Origin: Gordonia sihwensis NBRC 108236
Lineage (GTDB): Bacteria > Actinomycetota > Actinomycetes > Mycobacteriales > Mycobacteriaceae
NCBI RefSeq assembly: GCF_000333035.1
Contig: NZ_BANU01000038.1
Span: 1 to 56,827, forward strand
DNA length: 56,827 nucleotides
Direction: 5' to 3'
Positions within the stretch are counted from its first letter, which is position 1. Each line of letters starts with the position of its first letter. Below, piece by piece: positions 9,620-18,418 of this stretch. The notes below the pieces were generated by a model. It had not been told where the DNA came from. It saw only the letters and a list, made by a program, of their open reading frames with translations, and did no database searches. The position numbers and the translations under genes were made by a program.

Positions 9620-10978
9620 TCAGCCCAGGGACGGGAATGGCGGGAGCGCGGGGGTGAAGAGCCAGTCCTGCCAGATGTCGTTCAGCGACGATGTGGAGAA
9701 AGTGGAGGCGAGCGCGATGAAGTCCTCGGTGGTCACGCAGCCGTAGGCGTACTTCTCCGTCCACCGGCGGAGGAGAGCGAAGAACTCGCCGTCGCCGATC
9801 CGCAGACGCAGCGCGTGCAAGGTCATCGCGCCGCGCTTGTAGACCCAGTCCTCGAACATCTCCTCGGCGCCGGGGTCGGCGAGCGGGACGCGGACCGGCG
9901 CGGCGGCGAGCTTGGCGTAGTAGTGCCGCGCCCACTCGTCGGCCGACCTGCCGCCGGAGTGCTGGCTCCACAGCCACTCGGCGTAGCAGGCGAAGCCCTC
10001 GTGCAGCCAGATGTCGCGCCAGCGCGCGACCGTCACCGAGTTGCCGAACCACTGGTGCGCGAGCTCGTGCGCGACGAGGCGCTCGTGTTCCCGAGTGCCG
10101 TCGCAGTGGTTGGCGCCGAAGGTGGAGAGGCCCTGAGATTCGAGGGGGATGTCGAGGTCGTCCTCGGTCACGACGGCAGTGTATTCGCGGAACGGATACG
10201 GGCCGAACATCTCGATGAAGGCGCGCATCATCTGCGGCTGCCTGGCGAAGCTCACGTCGAACCGAGCGCGGAGCGCGGGCGGGACCAGCGCATGCACCGG
10301 CACCGGTTCCTCCGCCATCGTCCGGTGTTCGTACTGTCCGATCTGAATAGCGGCCAGGTAGGTCGCCATCGGCTCCACCTGTTCGTACACCCAGGTGGTC
10401 TGCGCGGCGCGGCGGCGTTTGGACGCGAGCCGGCCGTTCGCGAGTGCAAAGTACGGGCTGTCGGTGGTGATCTCGATGCGGAACGGCGCCTTGGCCTCGG
10501 GATGGTCGTCGCAGGGGAACCACGACGGCGCGCCGTTCGGCTGATTGGCGCACAGCGAGCCGTTGTCGAGTTCCTCCCATCCGACGTCGCCGAAGGGACC
10601 CCGTATCGGCCGGGGACTGCCGCGGTAGCGCACCTCCACCGTCAGCGCACCGCCCGGCGGCACCGGCGCCGGCGGCGTGATCGACAGCTTGCCGAGCCGG
10701 TGGGAGAAGCGTGCGCGCCGGTCGTTGACCGTCACGCGGTCCACGCGCATGCCCGTCGCGAGGTCGAGGCTGAAACGGCTCAGCTGCTGGTACGACGACG
10801 CGGTGATGACCGCGGTCCCGGACAGCCTGTTGCTGCTGACCCGGTACTCGAGGTGCAGATCGTAGCGGGAGACGCGGTACCCGAGGTTGCCGTTGCGGGG
10901 AAGGTACGGATCCAACTCATGGGAAGCCGCACTGAGTTTGGGGGTGTGCCACGCGGACTTCTCGATCTTGCCTGGCAC
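9620..10978 (-). CDS. M1-family zinc metallopeptidase (aminopeptidase N-like)
   Basis: A 452-aa protein with the M1 zinc site: HELAH at residues 304-308 and third ligand Glu327 in WLHEGFA, then the catalytic-Tyr region DWVYKRGAMTLHALRL. The usual exopeptidase GAMEN motif is replaced by IPLESQGLSTF, a variant with Glu280 keeping the N-terminus-binding role. It is about half the length of PepN because the long C-terminal helical domain is missing. No signal peptide, so probably cytosolic. The GTG start follows GGAAAGG. It lies 75 bp downstream of the poly-amino-acid-synthetase-like gene on the same strand, so a role in cutting that product is an attractive inference. Confidence 0.88.
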   Translation of the reverse strand: MPGKIEKSAWHTPKLSAASHELDPYLPRNGNLGYRVSRYDLHLEYRVSSNRLSGTAVITASSYQQLSRFSLDLATGMRVDRVTVNDRRARFSHRLGKLSITPPAPVPPGGALTVEVRYRGSPRPIRGPFGDVGWEELDNGSLCANQPNGAPSWFPCDDHPEAKAPFRIEITTDSPYFALANGRLASKRRRAAQTTWVYEQVEPMATYLAAIQIGQYEHRTMAEEPVPVHALVPPALRARFDVSFARQPQMMRAFIEMFGPYPFREYTAVVTEDDLDIPLESQGLSTFGANHCDGTREHERLVAHELAHQWFGNSVTVARWRDIWLHEGFACYAEWLWSQHSGGRSADEWARHYYAKLAAAPVRVPLADPGAEEMFEDWVYKRGAMTLHALRLRIGDGEFFALLRRWTEKYAYGCVTTEDFIALASTFSTSSLNDIWQDWLFTPALPPFPSLG

Positions 10979-11053
10979 AGACAGCCTTTCCGTTGGTCGA
11001 TTGGCGCGGCAGTTCGAGCCTACCGCTGAACCTGCGACGCCGCGTGACGACGG

Positions 11054-14000
11054 TCAGCGCGGCCACGGCGTGATCGGATTGCCCTGCCAGCGCGTGTGCG
11101 CCGGAACCACGTCGCCGCGCATCACGAGCGACGCGGGCCCGACCGTCGCCGACGTCTCGATGCCGGAGGCCGGCAGCGCCACGCAGTGCGGGCCGAGTGT
11201 GGCACCCGCCGCGAGGGTCACCGAGTCGATCGCCATCACGCGGTCGTGGAACAGATGCGTCTGCACCACGCAGCCGCGCTGGACGGTCGCGCCGTCGCCG
11301 AGCGTCACCAGGTCGGCTTCGGGCAGCCAGTACGACTCGCACCACACGCCGCGGCCGATGCGCGCGCCCAGCGCCCGCAGCCACAGGTTGAGCACCGGGG
11401 TGCCGGCCGCGGCGTTGGCGAACCAGGGGGCGGCGACCGTCTCGACGAAGGCGTCGGAGAGTTCGTTGCGCCAGACGAACGAACTCCACAGCGGATGCTC
11501 CGATGCGCGAATGCGCCCCACGACCGTCCATTTGGCGATCGCCGCGATCACGCCCGCGACCGCTCCCGCCGCCAGCAGGATCAGCCCGCTGCATGCGGCG
11601 GCCACCAGCACGTTCGTCGTCACGGCCAGCGACTGCAGCGCGAACAGCACCCCGACCCCGATACCGAACGAGACCATCACCGCGATGATCCGCAGAGTCT
11701 CGACCACCCCGCGCGCCACGCGGAGCCGGGTGGGCGGGGCGAAGGTCCGTGACGTGTCGGACTCCGACGCCGTCCGCCGCAACCGCACCGGCGGGCTGCC
11801 GAGCCAACTCGACCCGCTCTTGGACTTCGTCGGCGCGGACGACAGCACCGCCACCAGCGAATTCTTCGGCAGCTTGCGCGAGGGCGCCACCATGCCGGAG
11901 TTGCCGAGGAAGGCTCGCTTGCCGACCTTGGCCTCGCCGACGCGCATCCAGCCGCCCCCGAGTTCGTACGACGCCATCAGCGTGTCGTCGGCGAGGAACG
12001 AGTCGTCGCCGACACTGGTGAACTTCGGGATCACCAGCGCGGTGGAGATCTCCGTCCCCCGGCCGATCCGGGCGCCCAGGGCGCGGAACCACCAGGGGGT
12101 GAGCAGGCTCGCGTACAGCGGGAACAGGTAGGTTCGCGCCGAGTCCATGAGCCGTTCGGTGGCCCACACCTGCCACCCGATGCGCGACCGGACGGGGTAC
12201 ACCCCGGCGCGCATTCCGATCGACAGCAGCCGCACCGCCACCAGGATGAGCAGCGCGAACGCGGCCATCGCGGCCACGGCGGCGACCGGCGCCATCGCCA
12301 GGCCGCGTGCCGCGGCGGCGCCCATCGAGTCCGCGGGCAGCGCCCAGGAGCCGATCACGGTGAGCCCGACGGCCAGCGACACCAGCGGTATCCCGGAGAT
12401 GAGGAAGGCGCTGCACGCATATACCGGCACCCACCGGCGACGCCGCGGGGGCCGGTGCTCGGGCCAGTCGGCTTTCGCTTTGCCGACTTTGGCGGCCGGC
12501 GAGCCCGCCCATCGCTGTCGCGACTTCACCTTCCCGCGCACCGCCGATCCCGGGTCGACGATCGCGTCGCGTCCCACGGTGGCGCCCGGGAACAGCGTCG
12601 AGCGCGATCCCACGGTGGCGCCGGGCTTGATCGCGATCTCGCCGATCACGAGCTCGTCTCCGTCGATCCACCAGCCCGCGAGGTCGACCTCCGGCTCCAC
12701 GGCGGCGCCGTCGCCGATCTCCAGCAGCCCGGTGACCGGCGGCAGCGAGTGCAGGTCGACGCCGCGGCCGATGCTCGCACCGAGCGCCCGGGCCAGCGTC
12801 GGGAGCCACGGGGCTCCCGAGAGATTGTGGGCACCGCTGGCCTGCATCAAGCGTTCGGCGGCCCACAGGCGCACGTGGACGGATCCGCCGCGCGGATACG
12901 TGCCGGGACCGACCCCCGCGAGCAGGGCGCGAGCTCCGGCGGCGGCGATCACCAACCGGCCGAAGGGAGTCACGAACACCAGGAACGCGACGATCAGCAG
13001 CCACCAGTTCACCGACGCCAGCCACGGCGCGGAGTAGCCGAGGGCGTCGGCGGCGGCGCGACCGACGTTGTTCGCGACGCCCAGCCAGGTGATCCACTGG
13101 ATGCCGGTGAGCGTGGCGAGTGGGATGGATGCGGCCGCCTGCGCGAATCCGGTGGACCGCGGCACCGGCGTCACCGACCGCGGTGCGACGGTGGCCCCGG
13201 GTGCCAGGGAGTCGAGGAGCTCGGCCAGCGAGCCGAGCCGGGGGTGGTCGTAGAGGTCGGCGACGGTGATCTCGGGGTAACGGGCGCGCAGTGCCGTCAC
13301 CAGTTGAGCCGCGGAGAGCGATCCGCCGCCCTCGGCGAAGAAGTCGGCTTCGGCCGAGTCGACACCGACGCCCAGCACCGCCGTCCACTGTTCGGCGAGC
13401 CACGCCTCGGTGGGTGTGAGATCGCCGCCGCCGTCCGAGGAGTCCGTGCCCGGCACCGGCCAGGGCAGCGCGTCGCGGTCGACCTTGCCCGAGGTGCGGG
13501 TGGGCAGCTCGTCCATGAGGACCAGCCGGGGCACCAGCGCGGCGGGCAGGTCCTCGCGCAGCAGCGCTTGCGCGGCCGCGACGTCGAAACTCGGGTCGGC
13601 CGACGCGAGATAGCCCACCAGCAGGGCGTTCCCGGTGGCTGTCTTGCGGACGGCGGCCGCCGCACCGCTGACCCCGGGGAGATTCTGGAGCGCGTTGTCG
13701 ACTTCGCCGAGTTCGATGCGCCGACCGCCGATCTTGACCTGATCGTCCGCCCGGCCGACGAAGTCGAGACCGTCGTCGCACATCCGCACCAGGTCGCCGC
13801 TGCGATAGACGCGATCCCAGCCGAGCGAGGGCATCGGCGAATACTTCTCCGCGTCCTTGACCGGGTCGAGGTAGCGGGCCAGCCCCACGCCGCCGATCAC
13901 GAGTTCGCCAGTCTGCCCCGGCTCCACCGGCTGTTGGTCGGCTCCCACCACCGCGAGGTCCCAGCCGCGCAGCGGCAGACCGATCCGCACCGGCCGTCCC

Positions 14001-14932
14001 CGGTGCATCTGCGCGGCGCAGGCCACCACGGTGGCCTCGGTGGGCCCGTAGGTGTTCCACAGTTCCCGGTCGTCCGTCGCGAGACGGTCGGCCAGTTCGG
14101 GAGGGCACGCCTCACCCCCGAAGATCAGCAGACGGACGGCTTCGAGGGCCTCGGCCGGCCACATCGCCGCCAGGGTGGGGACGGTCGAGACGACGTTGAT
14201 GTCGCGCTTCACCAGCCACGGACCGAGGTCCATTCCGGAACGGACGAGCGCCCGCGGCGCGGGTACGAGGCAGGCGCCGTTGCGCCACGCCAGCCACATC
14301 TCCTCGCAGGACGCGTCGAAGGCGACCGAGAGGCCGGCGAGCACGCGGTCGCCGGGTCCGAGCGGTTCGTCCTGCAGGAACAGCTGGGCCTCCGCGTCGA
14401 CGAACGCGGCGGCGTTGCGGTGGGTCACCGCCACGCCCTTCGGCTTCCCGGTGGAGCCGGAGGTGAAGATGATCCACGCGTCGTCGGCGGTGGTCGCCGG
14501 GGACGACAGGAGTGCGGGGTCGTGATCGGTGCGGGTCTCGCGGTCGGTGCGCCGATGGACGCCGTCGGCGTCGATGATCGCGTCGACGTCGGCCTCGCCG
14601 AAGACCAGTCGCGCGCGTTCGTCGGGGTCGTCGGCGTCCACCGGCACGTAGGCCGCGCCCGCGTACAGGGTCGCGAGAATCGCGATGTACAGATGGCGAT
14701 CGCCCGAGGGCATCCGGATACCCACCCGGTGCCCGCGTCCGATGCCGATCGACGCGAGCCTGCGGGCCACTCGACGCACCAGGACGGCGAGTTCGGAGTA
14801 CGAGACCATGCGGTCGCCGTCGTCGACGGCCGGCGCGTCCGGGTACCGCTCGGCGGTGGCGGCGAGGATCTCGCACAGGGTGCGCGGAGCCGGTGCCTGG
14901 GACGAGAGCAGGTACTCGGGCGGGATCGGCAC
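11054..14932 (-). CDS. Pls-type NRPS-like poly-amino-acid synthetase (A-T-TM/beta-helix)
   Basis: A 1292-aa single-module protein. Adenylation domain residues 17-500: FTSGSTGKPKG near 156, GPTEATVV near 296, YRSGDLVR near 376 and the A10 lysine Lys483. A carrier domain follows with the phosphopantetheine serine Ser538 in EGGGSLSAAQL. There is no condensation or thioesterase domain. Instead, three left-handed beta-helix (hexapeptide) domains at about 690-820, 955-1060 and 1185-1290 are preceded by hydrophobic membrane segments near 600-665, 835-905 and 1080-1160. This is the layout of epsilon-poly-L-lysine synthetase (about 1319 aa). My reading of the pocket residues is D-A-E-S-I-G-T-V-V-K, close to lysine codes as I remember them. 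The GTG start follows GGAGG; the frame is open 65 codons further upstream. Divergent from fgd. Confidence 0.85.
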   Translation of the reverse strand: MPIPPEYLLSSQAPAPRTLCEILAATAERYPDAPAVDDGDRMVSYSELAVLVRRVARRLASIGIGRGHRVGIRMPSGDRHLYIAILATLYAGAAYVPVDADDPDERARLVFGEADVDAIIDADGVHRRTDRETRTDHDPALLSSPATTADDAWIIFTSGSTGKPKGVAVTHRNAAAFVDAEAQLFLQDEPLGPGDRVLAGLSVAFDASCEEMWLAWRNGACLVPAPRALVRSGMDLGPWLVKRDINVVSTVPTLAAMWPAEALEAVRLLIFGGEACPPELADRLATDDRELWNTYGPTEATVVACAAQMHRGRPVRIGLPLRGWDLAVVGADQQPVEPGQTGELVIGGVGLARYLDPVKDAEKYSPMPSLGWDRVYRSGDLVRMCDDGLDFVGRADDQVKIGGRRIELGEVDNALQNLPGVSGAAAAVRKTATGNALLVGYLASADPSFDVAAAQALLREDLPAALVPRLVLMDELPTRTSGKVDRDALPWPVPGTDSSDGGGDLTPTEAWLAEQWTAVLGVGVDSAEADFFAEGGGSLSAAQLVTALRARYPEITVADLYDHPRLGSLAELLDSLAPGATVAPRSVTPVPRSTGFAQAAASIPLATLTGIQWITWLGVANNVGRAAADALGYSAPWLASVNWWLLIVAFLVFVTPFGRLVIAAAGARALLAGVGPGTYPRGGSVHVRLWAAERLMQASGAHNLSGAPWLPTLARALGASIGRGVDLHSLPPVTGLLEIGDGAAVEPEVDLAGWWIDGDELVIGEIAIKPGATVGSRSTLFPGATVGRDAIVDPGSAVRGKVKSRQRWAGSPAAKVGKAKADWPEHRPPRRRRWVPVYACSAFLISGIPLVSLAVGLTVIGSWALPADSMGAAAARGLAMAPVAAVAAMAAFALLILVAVRLLSIGMRAGVYPVRSRIGWQVWATERLMDSARTYLFPLYASLLTPWWFRALGARIGRGTEISTALVIPKFTSVGDDSFLADDTLMASYELGGGWMRVGEAKVGKRAFLGNSGMVAPSRKLPKNSLVAVLSSAPTKSKSGSSWLGSPPVRLRRTASESDTSRTFAPPTRLRVARGVVETLRIIAVMVSFGIGVGVLFALQSLAVTTNVLVAAACSGLILLAAGAVAGVIAAIAKWTVVGRIRASEHPLWSSFVWRNELSDAFVETVAAPWFANAAAGTPVLNLWLRALGARIGRGVWCESYWLPEADLVTLGDGATVQRGCVVQTHLFHDRVMAIDSVTLAAGATLGPHCVALPASGIETSATVGPASLVMRGDVVPAHTRWQGNPITPWPR

Positions 14933-15166
14933 GGGTGATGGACCTCCGGGAGGCGACGCGAACGAGCAACGGGCCACCACGGCACGTCGAGGTAATTGTG
15001 CAACAGGGCGAACGGTCGCGCTGGGCGGCACACTGCGGGTCCGAGCCGGTTTCGCCTGCTCGACGAGCTCACCGGAGCGGACCGTAAGCTGGATCACGTC
15101 GGGCCGGCGACGCTCGATCACCGGCACGTATCGATGCTTGTATCACCAGCGCTCAGGAGATGAAAC

Positions 15167-16180
15167 ATGGCGGCACCGCTCAAACTCGGACTGAAGGCGT
15201 CGGCGGAGCAGTTCGACCCGCGCGAACTGGTCGAGGTCGGCGTGATGGCGGAGGAGTTCGGTCTGGACTCGGTGACGGTCAGCGACCACTTCCAGCCGTG
15301 GCGGCACAACGGCGGACACGCCCCGTTCTCCCTCGCGTGGATGGCCGCGGTCGGCGAACGGACGCAGCGACTGCAGATGGGCACCTCGGTGCTCACCCCG
15401 ACCTTCCGCTACAACCCCGCTGTGATCGCCCAGGCGTTCGCGACGATGGCGTGCCTGTACCCCGGCCGGGTGATGCTCGGCGTCGGCACCGGTGAGGCGC
15501 TGAACGAGTACGCCACCGGGTTCCAGGGCGACTGGCCGGAGTTCAAGGAGCGCTTCGCGCGCCTGAGGGAGTCGGTCCGCCTGATGCGCGAGCTGTGGAC
15601 CGGCGAGAAGGTCGACTTCGACGGCGATTACTACCGCACCCAGGGCGCCTACATGTACGACATCCCCGCCGAGCCGGTGCCGGTGTACATCGCGGCGGGC
15701 GGTCCGGTGGTGGCCCGGTACGCCGGACGGGCCGGCGACGGTTTCATCTGCACCTCCGGCAAGGGTATGGAGCTGTACACCGAGAAGCTCATCCCGGCGG
15801 TGAAGGAGGGCGCCGCCAAGGCCGAGCGGGAGTTCACCGACATCGACCGGATGATCGAGATCAAGATCTCCTACGACCGCGACCCGGAGACGGCCCTCGA
15901 GAACACCCGCTTCTGGGCGCCGCTGTCACTGACCCCGGAGCAGAAGCACAGCGTGAACAGCTCGGTGGAGATGGAGCGGCTCGCCGGCGAACTCCCGATC
16001 GAACAGGTCGCCAAGCGGTGGATCGTCGCGTCGGATCCGGACGACGCGATCGCGCAGATCAAGCCCTATCTCGACGCCGGGCTCAACCATCTGGTCTTCC
16101 ACAACCCCGGGCACGACCAGCGCCGGTTCCTCGAGTCGTTCACCGCCGACGTGGTGCCGAAGCTGCGCGCGCTGGCCTGA
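15167..16180 (+). CDS. fgd: F420-dependent glucose-6-phosphate dehydrogenase
   Basis: A 337-aa luciferase-like (bacterial bilin/F420 TIM barrel) enzyme oxidising glucose-6-phosphate to 6-phosphogluconolactone while reducing coenzyme F420, the main source of F420H2 in mycobacteria and relatives. Its start [38 protein letters not shown] with the active-site Asp and His, and [14 protein letters not shown] match Fgd1 closely. ATG follows CAGGAGATGAAAC. It is transcribed divergently from the synthetase gene with 234 bp between starts and ends before a hairpin. Confidence 0.95.
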   Translation: MAAPLKLGLKASAEQFDPRELVEVGVMAEEFGLDSVTVSDHFQPWRHNGGHAPFSLAWMAAVGERTQRLQMGTSVLTPTFRYNPAVIAQAFATMACLYPGRVMLGVGTGEALNEYATGFQGDWPEFKERFARLRESVRLMRELWTGEKVDFDGDYYRTQGAYMYDIPAEPVPVYIAAGGPVVARYAGRAGDGFICTSGKGMELYTEKLIPAVKEGAAKAEREFTDIDRMIEIKISYDRDPETALENTRFWAPLSLTPEQKHSVNSSVEMERLAGELPIEQVAKRWIVASDPDDAIAQIKPYLDAGLNHLVFHNPGHDQRRFLESFTADVVPKLRALA

Positions 16181-16196
16181 CCGGCCGAGGCGTTCC

Positions 16197-16231
16197 GGGG
16201 CACAGACGCCGAACCGTGCCGTCTGTGTCCC
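16197..16231 (+). terminator. Hairpin after fgd
   Basis: GGGGCACAGACG (16197-16208) pairs with CGTCTGTGTCCC (16220-16231) through 12 pairs, one of them G-U, around an 11-nt loop. The following CGTTTCG is only weakly T-rich. Position 17 bp after the fgd stop supports a terminator. Confidence 0.6.
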
Positions 16232-16396
16232 GTTTCGTGCCACTGGTCCGATACTCCCGCTTGGTCGGACCTGTGGCGACGATGAATGTTTGCAGGTAGG
16301 AGGATTTTTCCGGGGCCGACGGTTCTCGTTGGAGGTCCGATTTGAGAAAGTGCATTGCCTCCCGCGGGGCAAGGCTCTCGGATAGCGTTCCGAAAT

Positions 16397-17674
16397 ATGG
16401 GCAATGCGAAGGATTCTCGTAGAACTCTTATCAAGAATGCACGGGTGTTCGACGGTCTCGCCGACCGAGCCGCGGACGGAGTCGACGTCCTGATCGACGG
16501 ACGCACGATCGCCGCGGTGTCCACCGATCCGATCGATGCGCAGTCGGCCGACGCCACGGTGATCGACGCGGGCGGCAAGTTCCTGATGCCCGGTCTGTCC
16601 GACGCGCACGTGCATCTGATGGGCAATGCGAACGGCTACCTGGACTTCGTGGCCGGGCCCACCGGCAGCCTGTACACGAACACCCTCGCCGAGGCGAGGC
16701 GCATGCTGCACCGAGGGTTCACCACCGTCCGCGACATGGGCGGCGACGTGGCGCCGATCAAGACCTCCATCGACCGCGGCGACTTCGAGGGCCCGCGGAT
16801 CTTCCCCAGCCAGGCGATGATCTCGCAGACCTCCGGTCACGCCGACTTCGCGTTCGTCTATCAGACTCCGCAGGAGTTCGGGGGCGGCCCCTCGCGGACC
16901 GATGAGATCGGCTTCACGCGGGTGGCCGACGGCGTCGACCGGGTGCTGGCCGCGGTGCGCGAGCAACTCCGCAAAGGCGCGAGCCAGATCAAGCTCACCG
17001 TCGGAGGTGGCGCCGCGTCGATGTACGACCCGCTGTACACCCTGCAGTTCACGCCGGACGAGATCCGCGCCGCCGTCGCCGCGGCCGCCGATTACGGCAC
17101 CTATGTGGCGACCCACGTCTACACCGTCGACGGAGTGCGCCGGGCGATCGAGGCCGGTGTGCGGTCCATCGAGCACGGTCACCTGGCGGATGAGGCGACC
17201 GTCGCGCTCATCGGGGAAAAGGGTTTGTGGCTGTCGATGCAGCCCTTCGCCGAGGCCGATCACCACTATCCGGACCCCGCGAGAGCAGCGAAGAACACAC
17301 AGATCTGCGCGGGCACCGAAGCGGTGTACGGCTGGGCGCGCAAGCACGGTGTGCAGGTGGCCTTCGGCACCGATCTGCTGCTGGAGCCCGAAGCGGCGCC
17401 CCGGCAGAGCGTGATGGCCGCGCGGCTGGGCGACTACTACTCGAATGTCGAGGCGCTGAAGATGCTCACCTCCGGCAACGCCGCCCTGTTCGAGATGGCC
17501 GGTCCGCGCAATCCGTACGCGTCGGCCCGGCTCGGCGTGATCGCCGAGGGCGCGTGGGCCGACCTGCTGTTGATCGACGGCGATCCGATCGCCGACCTCT
17601 CGGTGATCGCACAGCCCGACGAGAAGTTCGTCCTGATCGTCAAAGACGGCGTCGTCGTCAAGAACGCGGTGTGA
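16397..17674 (+). CDS. Amidohydrolase-family metal-dependent hydrolase
   Basis: A 425-aa protein of the imidazolonepropionase-like amidohydrolase group. The N-terminal beta-sandwich carries LIKNARVFDG and VIDAGGKFLMPGLSDAHVHL, where His-x-His binds the first metal. The likely carboxylated Lys is in GASQIKLTVGGG, then ATHVYTVDGVRRAI and SIEHGHL supply further His ligands, and AFGTDLLLEP the catalytic Asp. The end returns to the sandwich with GVIAEGAWADLLLIDGDP. Substrate unknown; relatives cut amides, peptides or Xaa-Pro-type bonds. Start ATG 16397 is preceded by TAGCGT 8 nt upstream with no Shine-Dalgarno (possible leaderless mRNA). It overlaps or nearly touches the ABC gene downstream. Confidence 0.88.
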   Translation: MGNAKDSRRTLIKNARVFDGLADRAADGVDVLIDGRTIAAVSTDPIDAQSADATVIDAGGKFLMPGLSDAHVHLMGNANGYLDFVAGPTGSLYTNTLAEARRMLHRGFTTVRDMGGDVAPIKTSIDRGDFEGPRIFPSQAMISQTSGHADFAFVYQTPQEFGGGPSRTDEIGFTRVADGVDRVLAAVREQLRKGASQIKLTVGGGAASMYDPLYTLQFTPDEIRAAVAAAADYGTYVATHVYTVDGVRRAIEAGVRSIEHGHLADEATVALIGEKGLWLSMQPFAEADHHYPDPARAAKNTQICAGTEAVYGWARKHGVQVAFGTDLLLEPEAAPRQSVMAARLGDYYSNVEALKMLTSGNAALFEMAGPRNPYASARLGVIAEGAWADLLLIDGDPIADLSVIAQPDEKFVLIVKDGVVVKNAV

Positions 17675-17682
17675 GGACGGAC

Positions 17683-18417
17683 GTGACGATCCAGTACGAG
17701 ACCGCGGCGTTCGACACCGATCCGCTGCTGCACGGCATCGACCTGGGGGTCGACGCGTCGTGGGGACACATCTACGGTCCCGTCGAAGTGACGGTGCCAC
17801 GCGGCGGCGTCACCGTTCTGCAGGGGTCGGGCGGCCGCGGCCGGACGGCGTTGCTGCTGACGCTGTGCGGGCGGATGCGCCCGACGAAGGGAACGCTGAC
17901 GGCCTTCGGCCGCACCGACGACGCCCACCATCTGTTCAATCACTCCGCGATGGCGTTCATCGACGAGGTCGACGGCATCGAGCAGACGATTCGCGTCCGG
18001 GACGTGCTCACCGAACAGCTGCGCTGGCACGCGCCCTGGTACCGCTGGGTGAAACAGGCGCGTGAAGACGACCTGGAACGGATCTGCCGTCCGGTGTTCG
18101 GGGACGATCTGCAACTGCCGCCGCTGATGTCGTACGTCGAGGAACTGCCCGAGCTGACCGCGGCGCTCTTCCGGATCGCGGTCGCGAACATCGGGAGGTC
18201 GGAGCTGCTCGTGGTGGGCGGGGTCGACAACCTGACGCGGGTGGAGAACTCGAACCTGTTGCTCGACCGGCTCGTCGCGCTCGGGCGCGAACAGACGGTG
18301 GTGACGGCCGACGTGAACGGCGCGCCGGCGCACCGGGGACTCGTCCGAGTGGAGCGAGTCGACAATCTGACGGACCGCGAATTCGTCCGGCTCGAGCCGG
18401 CAGATCGGAACATCTGA
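17683..18417 (+). CDS. Degenerate ABC-type ATP-binding protein
   Basis: About 244 aa, laid out like an ABC ATPase: VEVTVPRGGVTVLQGSGGRG as beta strand and P-loop, then LTLCGRMRPTKGTLTAFGR. Key motifs are damaged: the P-loop reads GSGGRGRT with Arg in place of the essential Lys; the signature LSGGQ is replaced by ELPELTAALFRIA; Walker B reads LLVVGGVDNL with Gly where Asp-Glu should be. It probably binds nucleotide weakly or acts as a pseudo-ATPase. GTG 17683 follows GAGGACGG; a GTG at 17671 overlapping the amidohydrolase stop (GTGA) is the alternative. It sits 1 bp before the YhgE gene, its likely membrane partner. Confidence 0.75.
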   Translation: MTIQYETAAFDTDPLLHGIDLGVDASWGHIYGPVEVTVPRGGVTVLQGSGGRGRTALLLTLCGRMRPTKGTLTAFGRTDDAHHLFNHSAMAFIDEVDGIEQTIRVRDVLTEQLRWHAPWYRWVKQAREDDLERICRPVFGDDLQLPPLMSYVEELPELTAALFRIAVANIGRSELLVVGGVDNLTRVENSNLLLDRLVALGREQTVVTADVNGAPAHRGLVRVERVDNLTDREFVRLEPADRNI

Positions 18418-18418
18418 C

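Noticed and set aside
10917..14108. 1063-codon frame within the synthetase gene on the same strand
   Set aside because: Arg/Gly-rich shift frame of the real NRPS-like gene with no domain.
17683..18417. Pseudogene call for the degenerate ABC protein
   Set aside because: The frame is intact, tightly coupled to both neighbours, and codon use matches them; motif loss looks like functional divergence.
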